Source: Mytilisepta virgata
Taxonomy: Eukaryota; Mollusca; Bivalvia; Mytilida; Mytilidae
Assembly: GCA_028015205.1 (NCBI GenBank)
Contig: CM051514.1
Span: forward strand, 40,998,150 to 41,062,149
Length of the DNA stretch: 64,000 bases
Direction of reading: 5' to 3'
Positions 1 to 12,600 of this stretch are shown here, one piece after another (position 1 is the stretch's first letter; each line of letters starts with the position of its first letter). Both the position numbers and the translations under genes were made by a program. The notes beneath the pieces are model-generated. The model worked only from the letters and a program-made list of their open reading frames with translations. It ran no database searches and was not told the origin of the DNA.

Positions 1-454
1 ATATTTTCACTTTATACCTGTAATTATGTTTTTTTATCATACATTTAGCATTAAATACAGTCATTTTGTATATATGATAAAGCACCAGATGTTCCATCCG
101 TATTACATACATTCTCGGTCAACCTTTATCACATACCCTTTATCGCATGTCTAAATCTGTATCGCACCACCTTTATGGCATGGCCCAACCTGTATCGCGC
201 TCCAATTCAGACTTCTTGAATGTTTTCATATGGAACCTCTCGGGCAGGTACTTTAATTTACTTCAGCAGACGAAGCGTCATTGTCTTTGTTTTTTGTGTT
301 GAAAAACACATGATTTCTGTGCTGTAACATCAGTTCTAGTAAAACAAAGAAGCATTTATTTGTTGATAGTTAAACACACATTAATTGCAACAATGTATTC
401 CTTTCAGACTAAACATTCTTCACCACTGTTAAAATGTATGATAAAGCATTTAAA

Positions 455-582
455 ACATGTCAAAATCCGTATCACATGCAGTATGATTATAACCCCTCGA
501 TCAATATCATCAGCCCGAGGGACCCTCGGGCTGATATTGAAATTTCAGGGTGATACCGCATGTGATATGGATTTTGCTATGT
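455..582. repeat. Foldback hairpin element
   Basis: The core at 501-540 is a near-perfect palindrome, with agcccgaggg facing ccctcgggct. The outer arms also pair: aaaatccgtatcacatgc at about 462-479 against gcatgtgatatggatttt at about 558-575. The whole could fold into one hairpin with about 55-bp arms. Diverged relatives of the arm (tatcgcatgtctaaatctgt) occur at about 70-205. Confidence 0.65.
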
Positions 583-867
583 ATTATTCTCTATATATAC
601 TTACAAATACTGGTATCAAATGTTGAAGCAGTGAAATATTCAACCATTTTGCATCGTCAACAAATTGCACTATGGGTTATCTCAATTCTCAACCCATGCA
701 ACATATTTAGATACACTCTGTGTAAAATATCGCAACATTCATATCCTTCTACTATTTAAATCCTTGCACCAAATAAATCTTGCAGGAACCGATTGACTTG
801 GTTGATTTAAACATATATCACATGTATATGTTATTGTGAGAATAAAATAACTACAAAAGGATCAGGC

Positions 868-2365
868 ACAAGTTCTACAATCATATTACATGTACTTGGT
901 GTCAGGGTGCATTTTGGGGAGTAACACAACCTCCGACTACCATTAGGTCACTCTGACCGACTTACTGTGCTTCATCGACTTAGGTTAAGTTTTACATCTG
1001 AGTTCAGTTCTCTGATAGCAAGCGACCTACAATCATTACTTAATGTAAGGGAGCATCTTGGGGAACTACACAGCCACACACAAAAATTATTGGGGGAACG
1101 AGGCGAACTTTATCGTAGATTTCTGGTTCAAATATTGGGACCTTATATTAATTAATCCATGTGATCTTTATCTCCCTCTTTTCCATAGTCATCAACCTAA
1201 TAATTTTGATACCTAGCTATGAATAGTTTTTACTTCGCCTCAACAAAGTTCAGGGGGCTATTGGAATCACCCCAGCATCCACGTCCGCGTCCACGTCCAC
1301 AGCCAGTCCTCAGTTGCTAGTTGACATAGGGTCATATATTTTTTTGTGCAGGTGCATCATGAAGAGACTGACCATGTGACACAAGATGAAGGTCACATGA
1401 CCCATATTACACGGTTGACTTGCCTTTAAGTTTTATGTAAAAAATCAGTTTTGATATACAAAGTGACCTACAACCATATTACTTGGTGTCAGGGTGCATC
1501 TCAGGGAACAACACAGCTTCCTACCAAAATTAGGTCACTCTGACCTTCTTATCGCGCATCATTGACTTAGGTTAAGTTTGACGTCCGAGTTCAGTTCTCT
1601 GATACCAAGGGACCTTCAATCATATTACTTGATCTGAGGATGTATCTCAGGGAGTAACACAGCCTCCCACCAAAATAAGGTCACTCTGACCTACTTATCA
1701 TGCTTCATTGACTTAGGTTTTACGTCCGAGTTCAGTTCTCTGATACCAAGGACCTACAATCATATAACTTGGTGTGAGGATGCATCTCAGGATGTAGCAC
1801 AGCCTCCTACCAAAAGTAGGTCACTCTGACCTACTTATTGCTCTATATTGACATAGGTTAAGTTTTACGTCCTAGTTGAGTTCTCCGATACCAAGGAACC
1901 TACAATCATATAACTTGGTGTGAGGAAGCATCTCAGATAGTAACACAGCCTCCCACCAATATTAAGGGACCTACAGTCATATTATTTGGTATAATGGTGC
2001 ACCTCGGGGAGTAACACAGCTTCTGACCAAAATTAGGTCACTCTGACCTACTTATTGCACTTCATTTTCTTAAGGTAAGTTTTATGTCTGAGTTCAGTTT
2101 TTGATACCAAGCGACCTACAATCATATTACTTGGTGTGAGGGTGCATTTCGGGGAGTAACACAACCTCCGACCAACATTAGGTCACCCTGAACTACTTAC
2201 TGTACTTCATTGACTTAGGTTAAGGTTTTACATCTGAGTTCAGTTCTCCGATACGAAGCGACCTACAATCATTACTTGTCCTTAAGGGTACATCTCGAGG
2301 AGCTACACAGCCACACACCAAAATTAGTGGGGGAACGAGGCGAACTTTGTAATCGTAGATTTCTT
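868..2365 (+). repeat. Interrupted tandem array, about 145-bp unit
   Basis: The phrase 'acctacaatcatattacttggtg' (with variants) recurs at about 870, 1025, 1463, 1612, 1750, 1896, 1968, 2112 and 2260. That is a period of 138-150 bp, with one short unit of about 72 bp. Each unit carries taacacagcctcc, aggtcactctgac and gacttaggttaagtttta. A non-repeat block with gtccgcgtccacgtccac at about 1160-1460 interrupts the array. The last unit before the interruption and the last unit of the array share the same right flank (gggggaacgaggcgaacttt), implying segmental duplication. Confidence 0.8.
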
Positions 2366-2439
2366 GTTTGCAGCATGAAAATAACAGTTCTGCTTAGATT
2401 GACTGGACTAAATTGACAAGGATTGCCAATTTTCCTACC

Positions 2440-2560
2440 GAAGGTCTGTGGTTCTCTCCGGGTACCCCAGCTTCCTCCACCAATAAAAACTGGCCGCCGC
2501 GAAATAGCCAAATGTGCTGAAAACAGCGTAAAACCCCAACTAAACAAACAAACAATAGAT
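2440..2560 (+). mobile_element. SINE/LINE 3'-tail fragment
   Basis: Contains ctccgggtaccccagcttcc, ctggccgccgcgaaatag and cagcgtaaaacccc, followed by an (aaac)n-like tail. This consensus is widespread as a retroposon 3' end in molluscs. Only the 3' part is recognisable. Reading frames across it are not coding. Confidence 0.55.
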
Positions 2561-3586
2561 TGACCGGAACATGGCACAAAAAATTAATGTTGTTATTTAT
2601 GCAAAAGACAAATACAACAATGACATACATGTGATATCCCAGTCATTGGGTGTGAGAGTTGCACATTTTGGACCAATCTCTTGAACTCACACTGACCTCA
2701 ACTTCGATGGAAGATGTAAAACGTTTACAAAAGTCATCGAACTTCAAATGATGAATGAACTATTTTCCCTTTATATATCGCCATTTGTTCATTTTTTTCT
2801 TGACATGAAACGTACAGAAATCTTTGTTTAATACTATCTTATTTCATATTGAAGTTATCAGTTGTCCTTCTATAGTGATCCCAGTCATAATAACTTTTGT
2901 AAACAAGATTGTATTATCTCCCTTGCTTAAGTCAAATTTCATAAAATTGTAAATACATATTTTCTTTTATGAAATTATTATAGAATAGGATTAATTTGAT
3001 AGATTTTATCTTTTGTTATTTGTTTTAGACATTTGTCCTTTTTCAAATGTTAATAAAAATCTATTTCAAATTAATTCGTACCAAAATGTAGGACTTTGAG
3101 AATTGTTATATTAAAAACATACTAACATCTTTAGAGAATGAATCCTAATGTTAAATTTTACTAAACCGACCTAGTAATAAAGATAAAAAAAATAAACAGA
3201 CCTAGTTTCAATTATATTTTATGTATAAATTGTGAGAATAAATCAAAACAGTATAACCTGATGAAAACCACTCTTAATGAAGCAGGCAGGGAGGAGAACT
3301 GAATGGGCATCAATTATAATTTTCTTAACTGAGATAGATGTACTTTACATAAAAACTTCTTGGTCCCCTTTGTATTTTAAACTCTAAAATCATGAGTGGG
3401 AATTACCACAGCAGGCATTATCACTTTTAAGTAGTGAACATTATCAAGCTGATTTTATCATGATAATGCCTGGCAGAGTTTATAACCTTATATTAAAGAA
3501 TAACATTAAGCCATGTATTAAAGATTGATCACATTTAAGTTGAATTTAGATCTGATAAAATAGATGTAATTAATATATTTTTTCAG
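2561..3586. other. AT-rich DNA upstream of the first visible Abitram exon
   Basis: I see no convincing exon, and nothing matching the expected Abitram N-terminus (a YFTRWYK-like motif). The sequence is low-GC and includes several T-rich stretches. It is read as intron of the Abitram gene. Confidence 0.4.
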
Positions 3587-3638
3587 ATTCACAAGCAAAT
3601 GAAGATGAAGACCTATGTATTCTGACACATTCAAACAG
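3587..3638 (+). CDS. ABITRAM: Abitram internal exon (CILTHSNR block)
   Basis: A 52-nt exon preceded by tttttcag and followed by a gtattt donor. It encodes SQANEDEDLCILTHSN plus two bases of an Arg codon completed by the next exon. It corresponds to the vertebrate segment containing CILQHSNR. The short, acidic N-terminal part is less conserved. Confidence 0.8.
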
Positions 3639-6600
3639 GTATTTATTTTTAAATGTGTGTTAACTGAATAAATATTTAATTTTACTTAATTTTTTTTGCA
3701 GTGGTGTTACCTGAAAATTATTTTGTTATCAGTGTCATTTTTAGGTATTAAAGAATTTGGTTTCTAGCTTTTGTAAATGCAGCTGACACTTTGGTGGAAT
3801 ATCAGCTTTCACTCTTTTTCATATATTTAAGAATGTGAAAGCAATTCCTGCAAAAATTCACCTGAGTGATGTGCTAGATTTATTTGGCTTGCAGTTAAGA
3901 TTACCATAAAAGTCTTCTTGTTGAATATAGCTCATGTTTTTCTTTCGACAAAAATTTATTCACCTGTGAAATATTATACTTCGAGAAGGTATTACATTTT
4001 AGAGCTGAATGGAAAATAGTAAACAGCACATGCTAATACAAAATTTGTGTAGGCGCTGATCTTCACCAATAAAATTTCACTTGGGCACAGGGGTTGATAT
4101 TTTGCTTTGAGCTATTTTTTGCTCGATAATATATGAATTGCTAAACTCATCAGTATGAAGAGAAGACATCTATGTAAGACCAAGTATATAGCTTCACAAT
4201 GGCTCATCCTGTAGATTTCAAAATTGTTAAAAAGTCGAAATTTTCCTATGTTCTTGGACAGCTTAGAAACAAGTACAATAGTTATAGACAGAGTATGTAG
4301 ATATAAATGTGTAAGAAACAGGTACGAATATCAGACGGAGATATACAGATTTTTACATTGTTACTGTTAGATTACTAGATTTATTTTATTGTGATAGTTA
4401 AATTATCGAATGTTAAAGTCTTAGCCTTGGTGGGACTTTAAAATTTGATGATTTAACTACTGTAAATTCAGAAATAAATGCATGCCTTTACTATTGCAAC
4501 TCCCTTCACGCCATCAACAATGCGAGTTTTATTTAATGCGATTACAAAAATATTGTAAAGAAAAGTCTCTATTAAAGTTTATAATGCAAGTTTTTATTAT
4601 TGCGACCCTTATCAAGTTGCATTTTTCGCATTAATAAAAACATCGCAATAATTTCTGAATTTACAGTATCAAGATTGATCAATCCAACAATCCTTGAATA
4701 GCGATGTAAGCATTTGTCTCAATTATTATTCAATAAATTTTCATATTTTATAAACCACAATCCCCTTCGAGTCTTATTATTATGTAACATACTTGTACAA
4801 TATAATTATATGTTGATATGGTGCTATGAATCGATTCTGAGAAATCTGAACGTAGAAGTTGTTCTGATGGGTTTTGACCTTTTGTCTTAACCAATCATCA
4901 ACTGAGATCGTCAGCAACCACATTTTTAGCTCACCTGGACCAAAGGTCCATGTGAGCTTTTACCATCACTTGGCGTCCGTCGTCGTCGTCGTCGTCATCA
5001 TCTGTCGTCATCTGTTAACAATTTTTCAAACGTTAACTCGTCCGACACCATAAGTCCAATTGCAACCAAACTTCGTACAGTTGTTTATTGGTATATGTGC
5101 TACAAAACTATCGTTTGGATTTTTGATTCGTAAAAAAACATGGCCGCCATGGCTAAAAATAGAACATAGGGGTAAATTGCAGTTTTTTGCAAATAACTCA
5201 AAAACCATAACAGATATCAAAATTCTGGCAGAGGGTAAAAGTGTTCAGCACCTCAAGATCTACCTGCCCTGAAATTTTGAAGAAGATCCAACGACCCATG
5301 TAGGAGTTATTGCCCTTTTTCTGCATTTTTTCCAAATTTTGCACTTATTAAGCTCAATATCTTGGATACTATAAAGGAAATTTGAAAAATTTAAATTTCA
5401 TATTGTTAGGCACACAAAGATCTACAAAATTTGTAACAGGATCGAAGTTGTAGGTTCGTTCCTTTTAGGAGTTATTCCCCTTAAATCGTCAAAATTGACC
5501 ATTTTTGCAGTCTTTATTCATTGTTATAAAATCATTAACTCCTCTTACACCATAAGTTTAATTGCAACCAAACTTAGTGTAGTTGTTCCTTGGCATGAGT
5601 GCTACTAAACAATCGTTTGGATTTTTGATTTGTAAAAAAACATGGCTGCCATGGCTAAAAATATAACATAGGGGTAAATTGCAGTTTTTTGCAAATAACT
5701 CAAAAATGGTGACAGATATCAAAATTCTGATGGGAAGCTAAAGTGTTCAACACCTCAAGATCTACCTGCTTTGAAATTTTGAAGAAGATGTAACCACCCA
5801 TGTAGGAGTTATTGCCCTTTTTCTTGATTTTTTTTTTAAATTTGTACTTATTAAGTTGTATGATCATTCCTTTTAGGAGTTATTCCCCTTAGAACATCAA
5901 AATTGACCATTTTCACAGCATTTCCCTTAGTTTGCAAAATGTTTAAATGAGCCCTTTAGGAGTTAAAGTTTTGTCCCTTAAATGTCAAAATAACTGTTGA
6001 TGCCTTATAGATGACCCTTTAAATGTCAAAAATAGCGTTTTCTCTTGTTTTTGCCCTATAGAATGAAAACTATTGTCGATAGAGAAAAGCTGTTGTTTGC
6101 TTAAACAATCAGCTCATTGAGCTCTACAAAAGTCTGAATTGGGTCGAAGTTGTCAGATGATCCATTATAGGGGTAATAGCTCATGAAAGACTCCCTTAAA
6201 GCTTAAGGACCAGGTGAGCAATTCAGGCGCCTGGGAGCCTCTTGTTTTAATTTTTATAAACAAAGGGTTCAGAAAGGGTTAAATTGACAAAAGAGAAACT
6301 GCCTTATTTTTTCCTTGGATTTCAAATTTACAGACTTTTCCCACCATTTGTCACTTTGGTATTCTTTTGCCAATATTACATGTGTACAAAAATGTTATAA
6401 TGATAATGGTTTAACGATAACAAGCCTGGTATATATTATTTTTGATTTTTTAGTAAGATGATATTCTTTTATATTTGAAGAATTGTTTCTATACTGTAAT
6501 CATCAGTTTTACTAAATTGTATACATACATTGTATATAGCTCTATGAATTTCCAATATACATGTACTATATCCTGGTACATGAGGGAAAACATATCAGCA

Positions 6601-9600
6601 ATCTTTTAATAGTACACAGTTTTTCAAAATTTCACAGTGTTCACTTGATTGTCTCTATTGGGGCATTGTTATGTTTTTTTTTTTTGTACATATGAAATGT
6701 TCTGCTGTTTCTACATTTATATTCACAGTCTTCAAGTTTTTGAAAATATTTGTGTTATAGGACAATCACAATAATTTATTCTTCAATGTTCATTGCCCAA
6801 AAAAATATCGAATGCATTATTCACTTGAAACATATGATGAAAACTCAATACCTTATGGCAAGGTGTATATATTGTCTAATGTTTTAAGTATATACATGTA
6901 TTTTCATGATTATTGCTATTATTTGTAGAATTTGTATTGTTACACTTGCTGAATCTCATCCAGTCATTAGAGACAAGAAGACCGTAAAGGAAGTTTGTTT
7001 TAATGTCAGAGGTTTTAATAGATTGACAAATAAAGTATCAGGAAAAGGAAAGAGGGTAGGAATTTTATCAGGTCCTCAGTTCTGTGTATATTTATTGATT
7101 TTAATTGATATGAAATTACATTGTTAAGTGAAAATGCATCCTCCCAAGTCAGGGTTTAGTACACATGTTTGTTCCTACAAACCCCTGACATCACACATTC
7201 ATATTTTGCGGGTCGAACATATCTCTGCCTGGTGTGACACATAGAAAATTCTACCTATGACGCAAATGGATTCTCTTTTGACCTTGAGAAGAACCATTTC
7301 CAACCCGATGCTTACTTTTCTGGGCACTGGTTATTAAAATTTTCTAATAAGAATATATAAATGTATTATGTTTTAGAATTCTTAACTTTTTGGATCTTAT
7401 TTTTCCAATCTGAGAATAGGTATTAAATAAAATATAATAAATACACAGTATATATATACTGTGGGCTTTCAAAAATTTTGAAAGAAGACATATCAAACTG
7501 TGAAAGTAGACAATATATTGTAAGCAAAATTTTGTCAAAGTAGTGGGTTAAGACACAAGAAAACAGGTGGAAATCTGCCACCAAATGGCTTCTTCTGAAT
7601 TCTGTGATTACAAATATCTTTACTGAATTTGATCAGAGAGGAAGTATTATATTTTGTATTTGACGTGAATTAAAATTAATTACTAGAATTTCATCCCTGC
7701 CTGTCCCTAAAAATGGTGCTACTGCAATTTTTTTAATTTTCAATACATATAATATCTAGAATTTTTTCAGGTCTATTCCAGAAACAGAACAAATCTGATT
7801 ATCACTGCCAAAAGCAAGAAATTCCAATGTTTCTAGTAATTATATGTTTTTGTCATTTAGGGAGCTCAAGAATTATCAGCTGGTTCACCATTATGTTTAA
7901 TTAGATGTTCCAATGGGGAGGAGTTTACTGTGCATGCTGGTGTACGAGGACAGCTGATTGAAGTCAATGAAAATTTGTTACAAAACCCTGAATTGGTGTC
8001 AAGAAAGGTAAAAGTTTCTTTCCTTTAGAATTTTAAAATTCTCTTGCCAAAATTGTGTCCTGCATAAATAAACTGGTACCATTGTACTACTACAAATATA
8101 GAATTCTTTAAAAAAATATAATTTTTTAAAAATACAAAACCACTGGTAAAATTGAATACAAATAGGTGTCTGTACATCCTTGAAAACAGATATTTAAAAA
8201 ATGTTAAACTAACTTTGAGGAAATTGTATTGTTAACTCCATTAAAATTGCCTCCTCTTATGTAATCTGTAACAAATAAAAATGGCATTAACAAATTAAGC
8301 TGATTCAGTATATAAATATTTTGGATATTTTATATTTTAAGCATTTCAGTGTAATGTTAGGTCATGGATCTTTCCTTAAAAAATTGTCTTCCAATTCCTA
8401 TTGGTATCAACTCAAAAAAAGTGAAAAAGCTTTATATGTCAGGAAAAATAATTGCATCAAATTTTATTCCTTTTTCTAGTGAAATTTCAAATGTAATTTT
8501 ATAACCAATGTTAGTGAGCTGCAGCCTGTGATAAATTCAGAGACTCCTCTTACTTTAAACAGCCTTTTTAGAATTATGTCACGGTATAGTCCTTATATAA
8601 AACTATATTAGTAAAAGTTTTTTTTTTTAGAATTTCAAATTAAATTTCTACAGAGAAAATCTTATGTGTTTTGCTTTCTGTGACAATTTAAATAATTAAA
8701 TTTTCAGAAATATTGTTCCTCAAATTACATTGTCATTTCTGTTTAGGCGAAATAAAAACAGACTAATAATTACATGTATGTCTTCTGTACCAAATTGTTG
8801 TTATTAGTTCTGAAAAAATAGGTGACATGTCATAAAACTGTCAACATTTTTGAAGAGCTAAATGGTTATGGAAGTGAAGTATATTATTAGATTTTCTAGG
8901 GTGAAAATAAACCAGCTAATTCCCCATTTGATATATGAACTGCTCCATTAAGTTTTACGCCCTCAGTCAATTTTGAAAAAGGTTGTCTTACATCAGACGA
9001 ATCTTGGACTTGATTAAAAAGTGCATTTCTATGAACGTAGTTAAAACATTATACACACCTGAAAATTATTTTCAGAAACATTGTTCGTCGACATACATTT
9101 GAAGGTCCTCTTTTATGGTCAGACAAAATATATCTTCCATACCAAGCTGTTGTTATTTATTATTTCTTGTGTATCATGTGAATAATGTGTGTGTAACATG
9201 TGAATTGTGTGTAATGTGAATCGAGGTTGTTGTTAAAGTCATGTGATAAGAACGATATATATAATGTTTACGATATTTTTATCGATTGAGACAAATATTA
9301 AAACGTGTGAATTCAAATCAAAGCAAAATTCAAAACAGAATTAAAAAAGTTTCGGAACAAAAAATATTAACTGTGCTCAGTAACTATTTGGTTGTGCTTT
9401 ATTCTTTGTTATGTGTTAAACCTTTTACAGGAAGAACAAAACTGTCTGTATTCCCGTTTGATGCTTGTATATTGCCCCATTAAGATACATACAAGTAGTG
9501 TTTAAAAATTTGTTCCGAAGTAATATTATGAAAGGGGTTGAAAATTAGTTCAGAGTGGATTAACTAGAATTAAATTTTTTAAAAAACGAAGGAAATAATA

Positions 9601-12600
9601 TTACAGTGAATCACTTTCTTGGATTCTTGAAATAAAACAGAACGATGATAATATTTAACATTATCAGTATCAATTGTTATGTACAAGAGAGATAAGCATA
9701 TATATATATACGCGACATTTCGCAACGCGACAGCACTGATGAAGGATCTCAGTGATCCGAAAATTTTGCTAAGTTTGAATTATTTTTATAATTCAAAATT
9801 TTATTTGTTTTATTTTGATGTTGTTTTGCAACTTTTTAGACGTTTATTTATTTTTATTTTGCATTGTATCGTTAATTTATTATCGGTCCAACATCTAGTA
9901 AGTTCGAACGTTGGTTATTACTTTAGACGTATATATATATATATATATATATAGGTGTATTTGGTTCCATTTAGGACATGTAACAATTTATGTGGAAATT
10001 TTTTTTCTCTCTCTTTGTCAGTAAAAAGTATAATTTCCTTTATATCTTTTACCAGTCTACATGATATGTTATAAAATGCATTTAACTATGAAGTATATAA
10101 AATGAAATATCTTGAGTAAAACAGAATTATTTCTTTAATTTTTATATATAAACAAATGTAGTACAATCTTTTTTGTAACTACACTTTTAGTTATATATAT
10201 AAAGGGAGATAATGATGTTGAAGTGCTGTTATTGATAAATGGTAGTTAGCATTTGTCTCCCTTCAGCTAGAACTGATCTACAATTTGCTTCTTTTCCTCA
10301 ACAACTTTGGCAGATTTATTTGGAATTTCTAAGCCATGAGACATTAATTTTTAGTCCAGCACTTGTAGTTTTGCTAAAAACTATCCGTGCTGGAGTATTG
10401 TTGTCACGACGATCTGCTGGGACAAAGTACCCCCCAATCTGCAAATAGTTCCTATGAACTCAATAGAATTTTAATCAAGGTACAATCCATAGGGTTGCAT
10501 GCAGTTATTCACTAAAGATTAACATATATAGAAAGATAACTTATATAGAAAGATAACTCTATCAAATAACAAATGGGTGTTAGTGAAGACTGTGTTTTGA
10601 GTCAAGCAAACTTTAGCGTATGAATATGAAAAGATACAGAAGTTTGAAGATTGTCCGTAATTGCAGGAACTGTATAATGATAGCATTATATGATCCCTGG
10701 TAATTGTTACCGGCTGGTGACGGTTGATAATTTTAACATTTTCAGTAAGTTAATTACCTTCAGTCCTCATCGAGTGTTCATTTCGTCCTTCTAAACCATT
10801 TAACAATTTACTGTATTAAAAATAGTTGTAATGAGAACGATTGATTTTTTTCTACCTGGAAGTTATCTTTCAAAAAAAACTTGTGTATTCGCGTTTCTCA
10901 GAGGAATAAATTTGAAATATTTAATTGAAATGATTTTTGTTAGAAAACAAATCCTCTTATTAGATATTAAAAAGTTATGGTTATATATATTCTAACAAGA
11001 CGAATGTCAACAAACGTTGAACACGTGTAGTAAAAATTATTTGTGATATGCTCCAAAACTGGAGCAAGATCCAGGTCACGTGTTGCGAATTTTGTCAACA
11101 GTATGGAGGATCGATTACAGTTTGCTAACGTTTTCGTCTTTGACGTTAAAAAAAATATTTGAAGGAACAAGAAACATAATTTTTTGAAAGCAATAGAAAT
11201 AACGATGCCAAAATTCAGTACTTTTAGTATCTTCTTTAAGTTATGCAAAATGGTAGAGAATTTTTTTACAAAGGACTCAGTGAACAATTATGTATCTTTT
11301 TGTAGTAATTCAAAATCAATTGCTAATAAGTATGTCTGACATAATTCATTTACATCCATTTTTTTAATTCACAAAAAATGATTTGGTTCCACCTTTTAAA
11401 AATCCTGTACAAATCAACTAAATATTAATGCCTGTTACAGTGGGATGTTAGCATCAGTGCTGGACAAAAGCACTTCATGCTATGGTTAACTGTACAGCTG
11501 TGATTGGCAGCCATGAATCACAAACTGCCAAGCAATTTAATTATGTAACCGACACATCTTTTTTTATAGAAAAAGGAAGAAATTTTATCGTTTTTGTCAC
11601 TATAATCTCTGCCTGCAAAATTTCAGTGACAGTTCGATCTCCTGACACATACTTTTATAAACACTAAGAAAATTACCTAATAATTGATTAAAATAATGTC
11701 TGTTCCACTGTACAGATGCATCAATCCTAACTTTAAGGATAACCTGGATCTTACATACCCTGGTGAACTTGATGTTAAAGAGACCACAGACACACCTACA
11801 CTTGCAAGTACAAATGTGTACATAGACCATAATGTGTGATTGAAATCAAAACTATGACAAACGTGATGAATTTAACTTTTTCCATTGTGAATTTCCCCTC
11901 CCATAGCAGCAAGTAACATACCAAACTCTCCAGCCTATAGGAGGTACATTTTCACAGTTGTTTTTTAATACCATACATCTGATATGTGCGATTACTTTCT
12001 CGGGAGATTGAAATAACTGTCACATACACTTCTAAGACCGAATTATTTTTAAAAATAATTGGATGCAAAATTAAAGCAAAATGTACAAATGATGTACAAC
12101 AATCCTTGTTGCTAGTATTTCAGTGCATTAAGGTGATATTTCAAAGATTCAACTTATTTAAGTAATTATAATTGTTAAATGTTGGAAACTGGGTGAGTAA
12201 CTCTCTCCATTTATGCTTTTCGGCGTTATCATTTTAGTCATTTTGGAATTACGATCTGCTCTTCAAAAATTTTCTTATTCATCAATTTTGATTTATTTGC
12301 ACCAAAACTTGTACTAAAGATATTTTTCCCACAAGCTACAGATAGGGAATCCTGTTATGTACTATCACGATTATATCATGGGAATGAAATTTTAAAACCA
12401 TCATATTACATAAACACGATGTTATCATCTTTTTTGAGGCTCTTTATATTTATGTTCGATAATCATTAAACATTTATCTATTCAGATTGTTGATTCATTT
12501 CAATGAAATTATAGAGCAGGTCCAAATATGATCGGATTATAAATAATGAAAATGTCATTTCACGCCTACCTTTTAGTGAAGTATATGATTTCTTATAGTA

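Noticed and set aside
868..2365. Regularly spaced repeats that might suggest a CRISPR array
   Set aside because: The repeat unit is about 145 bp and diverged, without short identical repeats and unique spacers, in a eukaryotic context. It is a satellite-like array.
9679..9954. 91-residue plus-strand open frame
   Set aside because: It starts and ends in TA-rich repeat sequence, with composition typical of AT-rich non-coding DNA.
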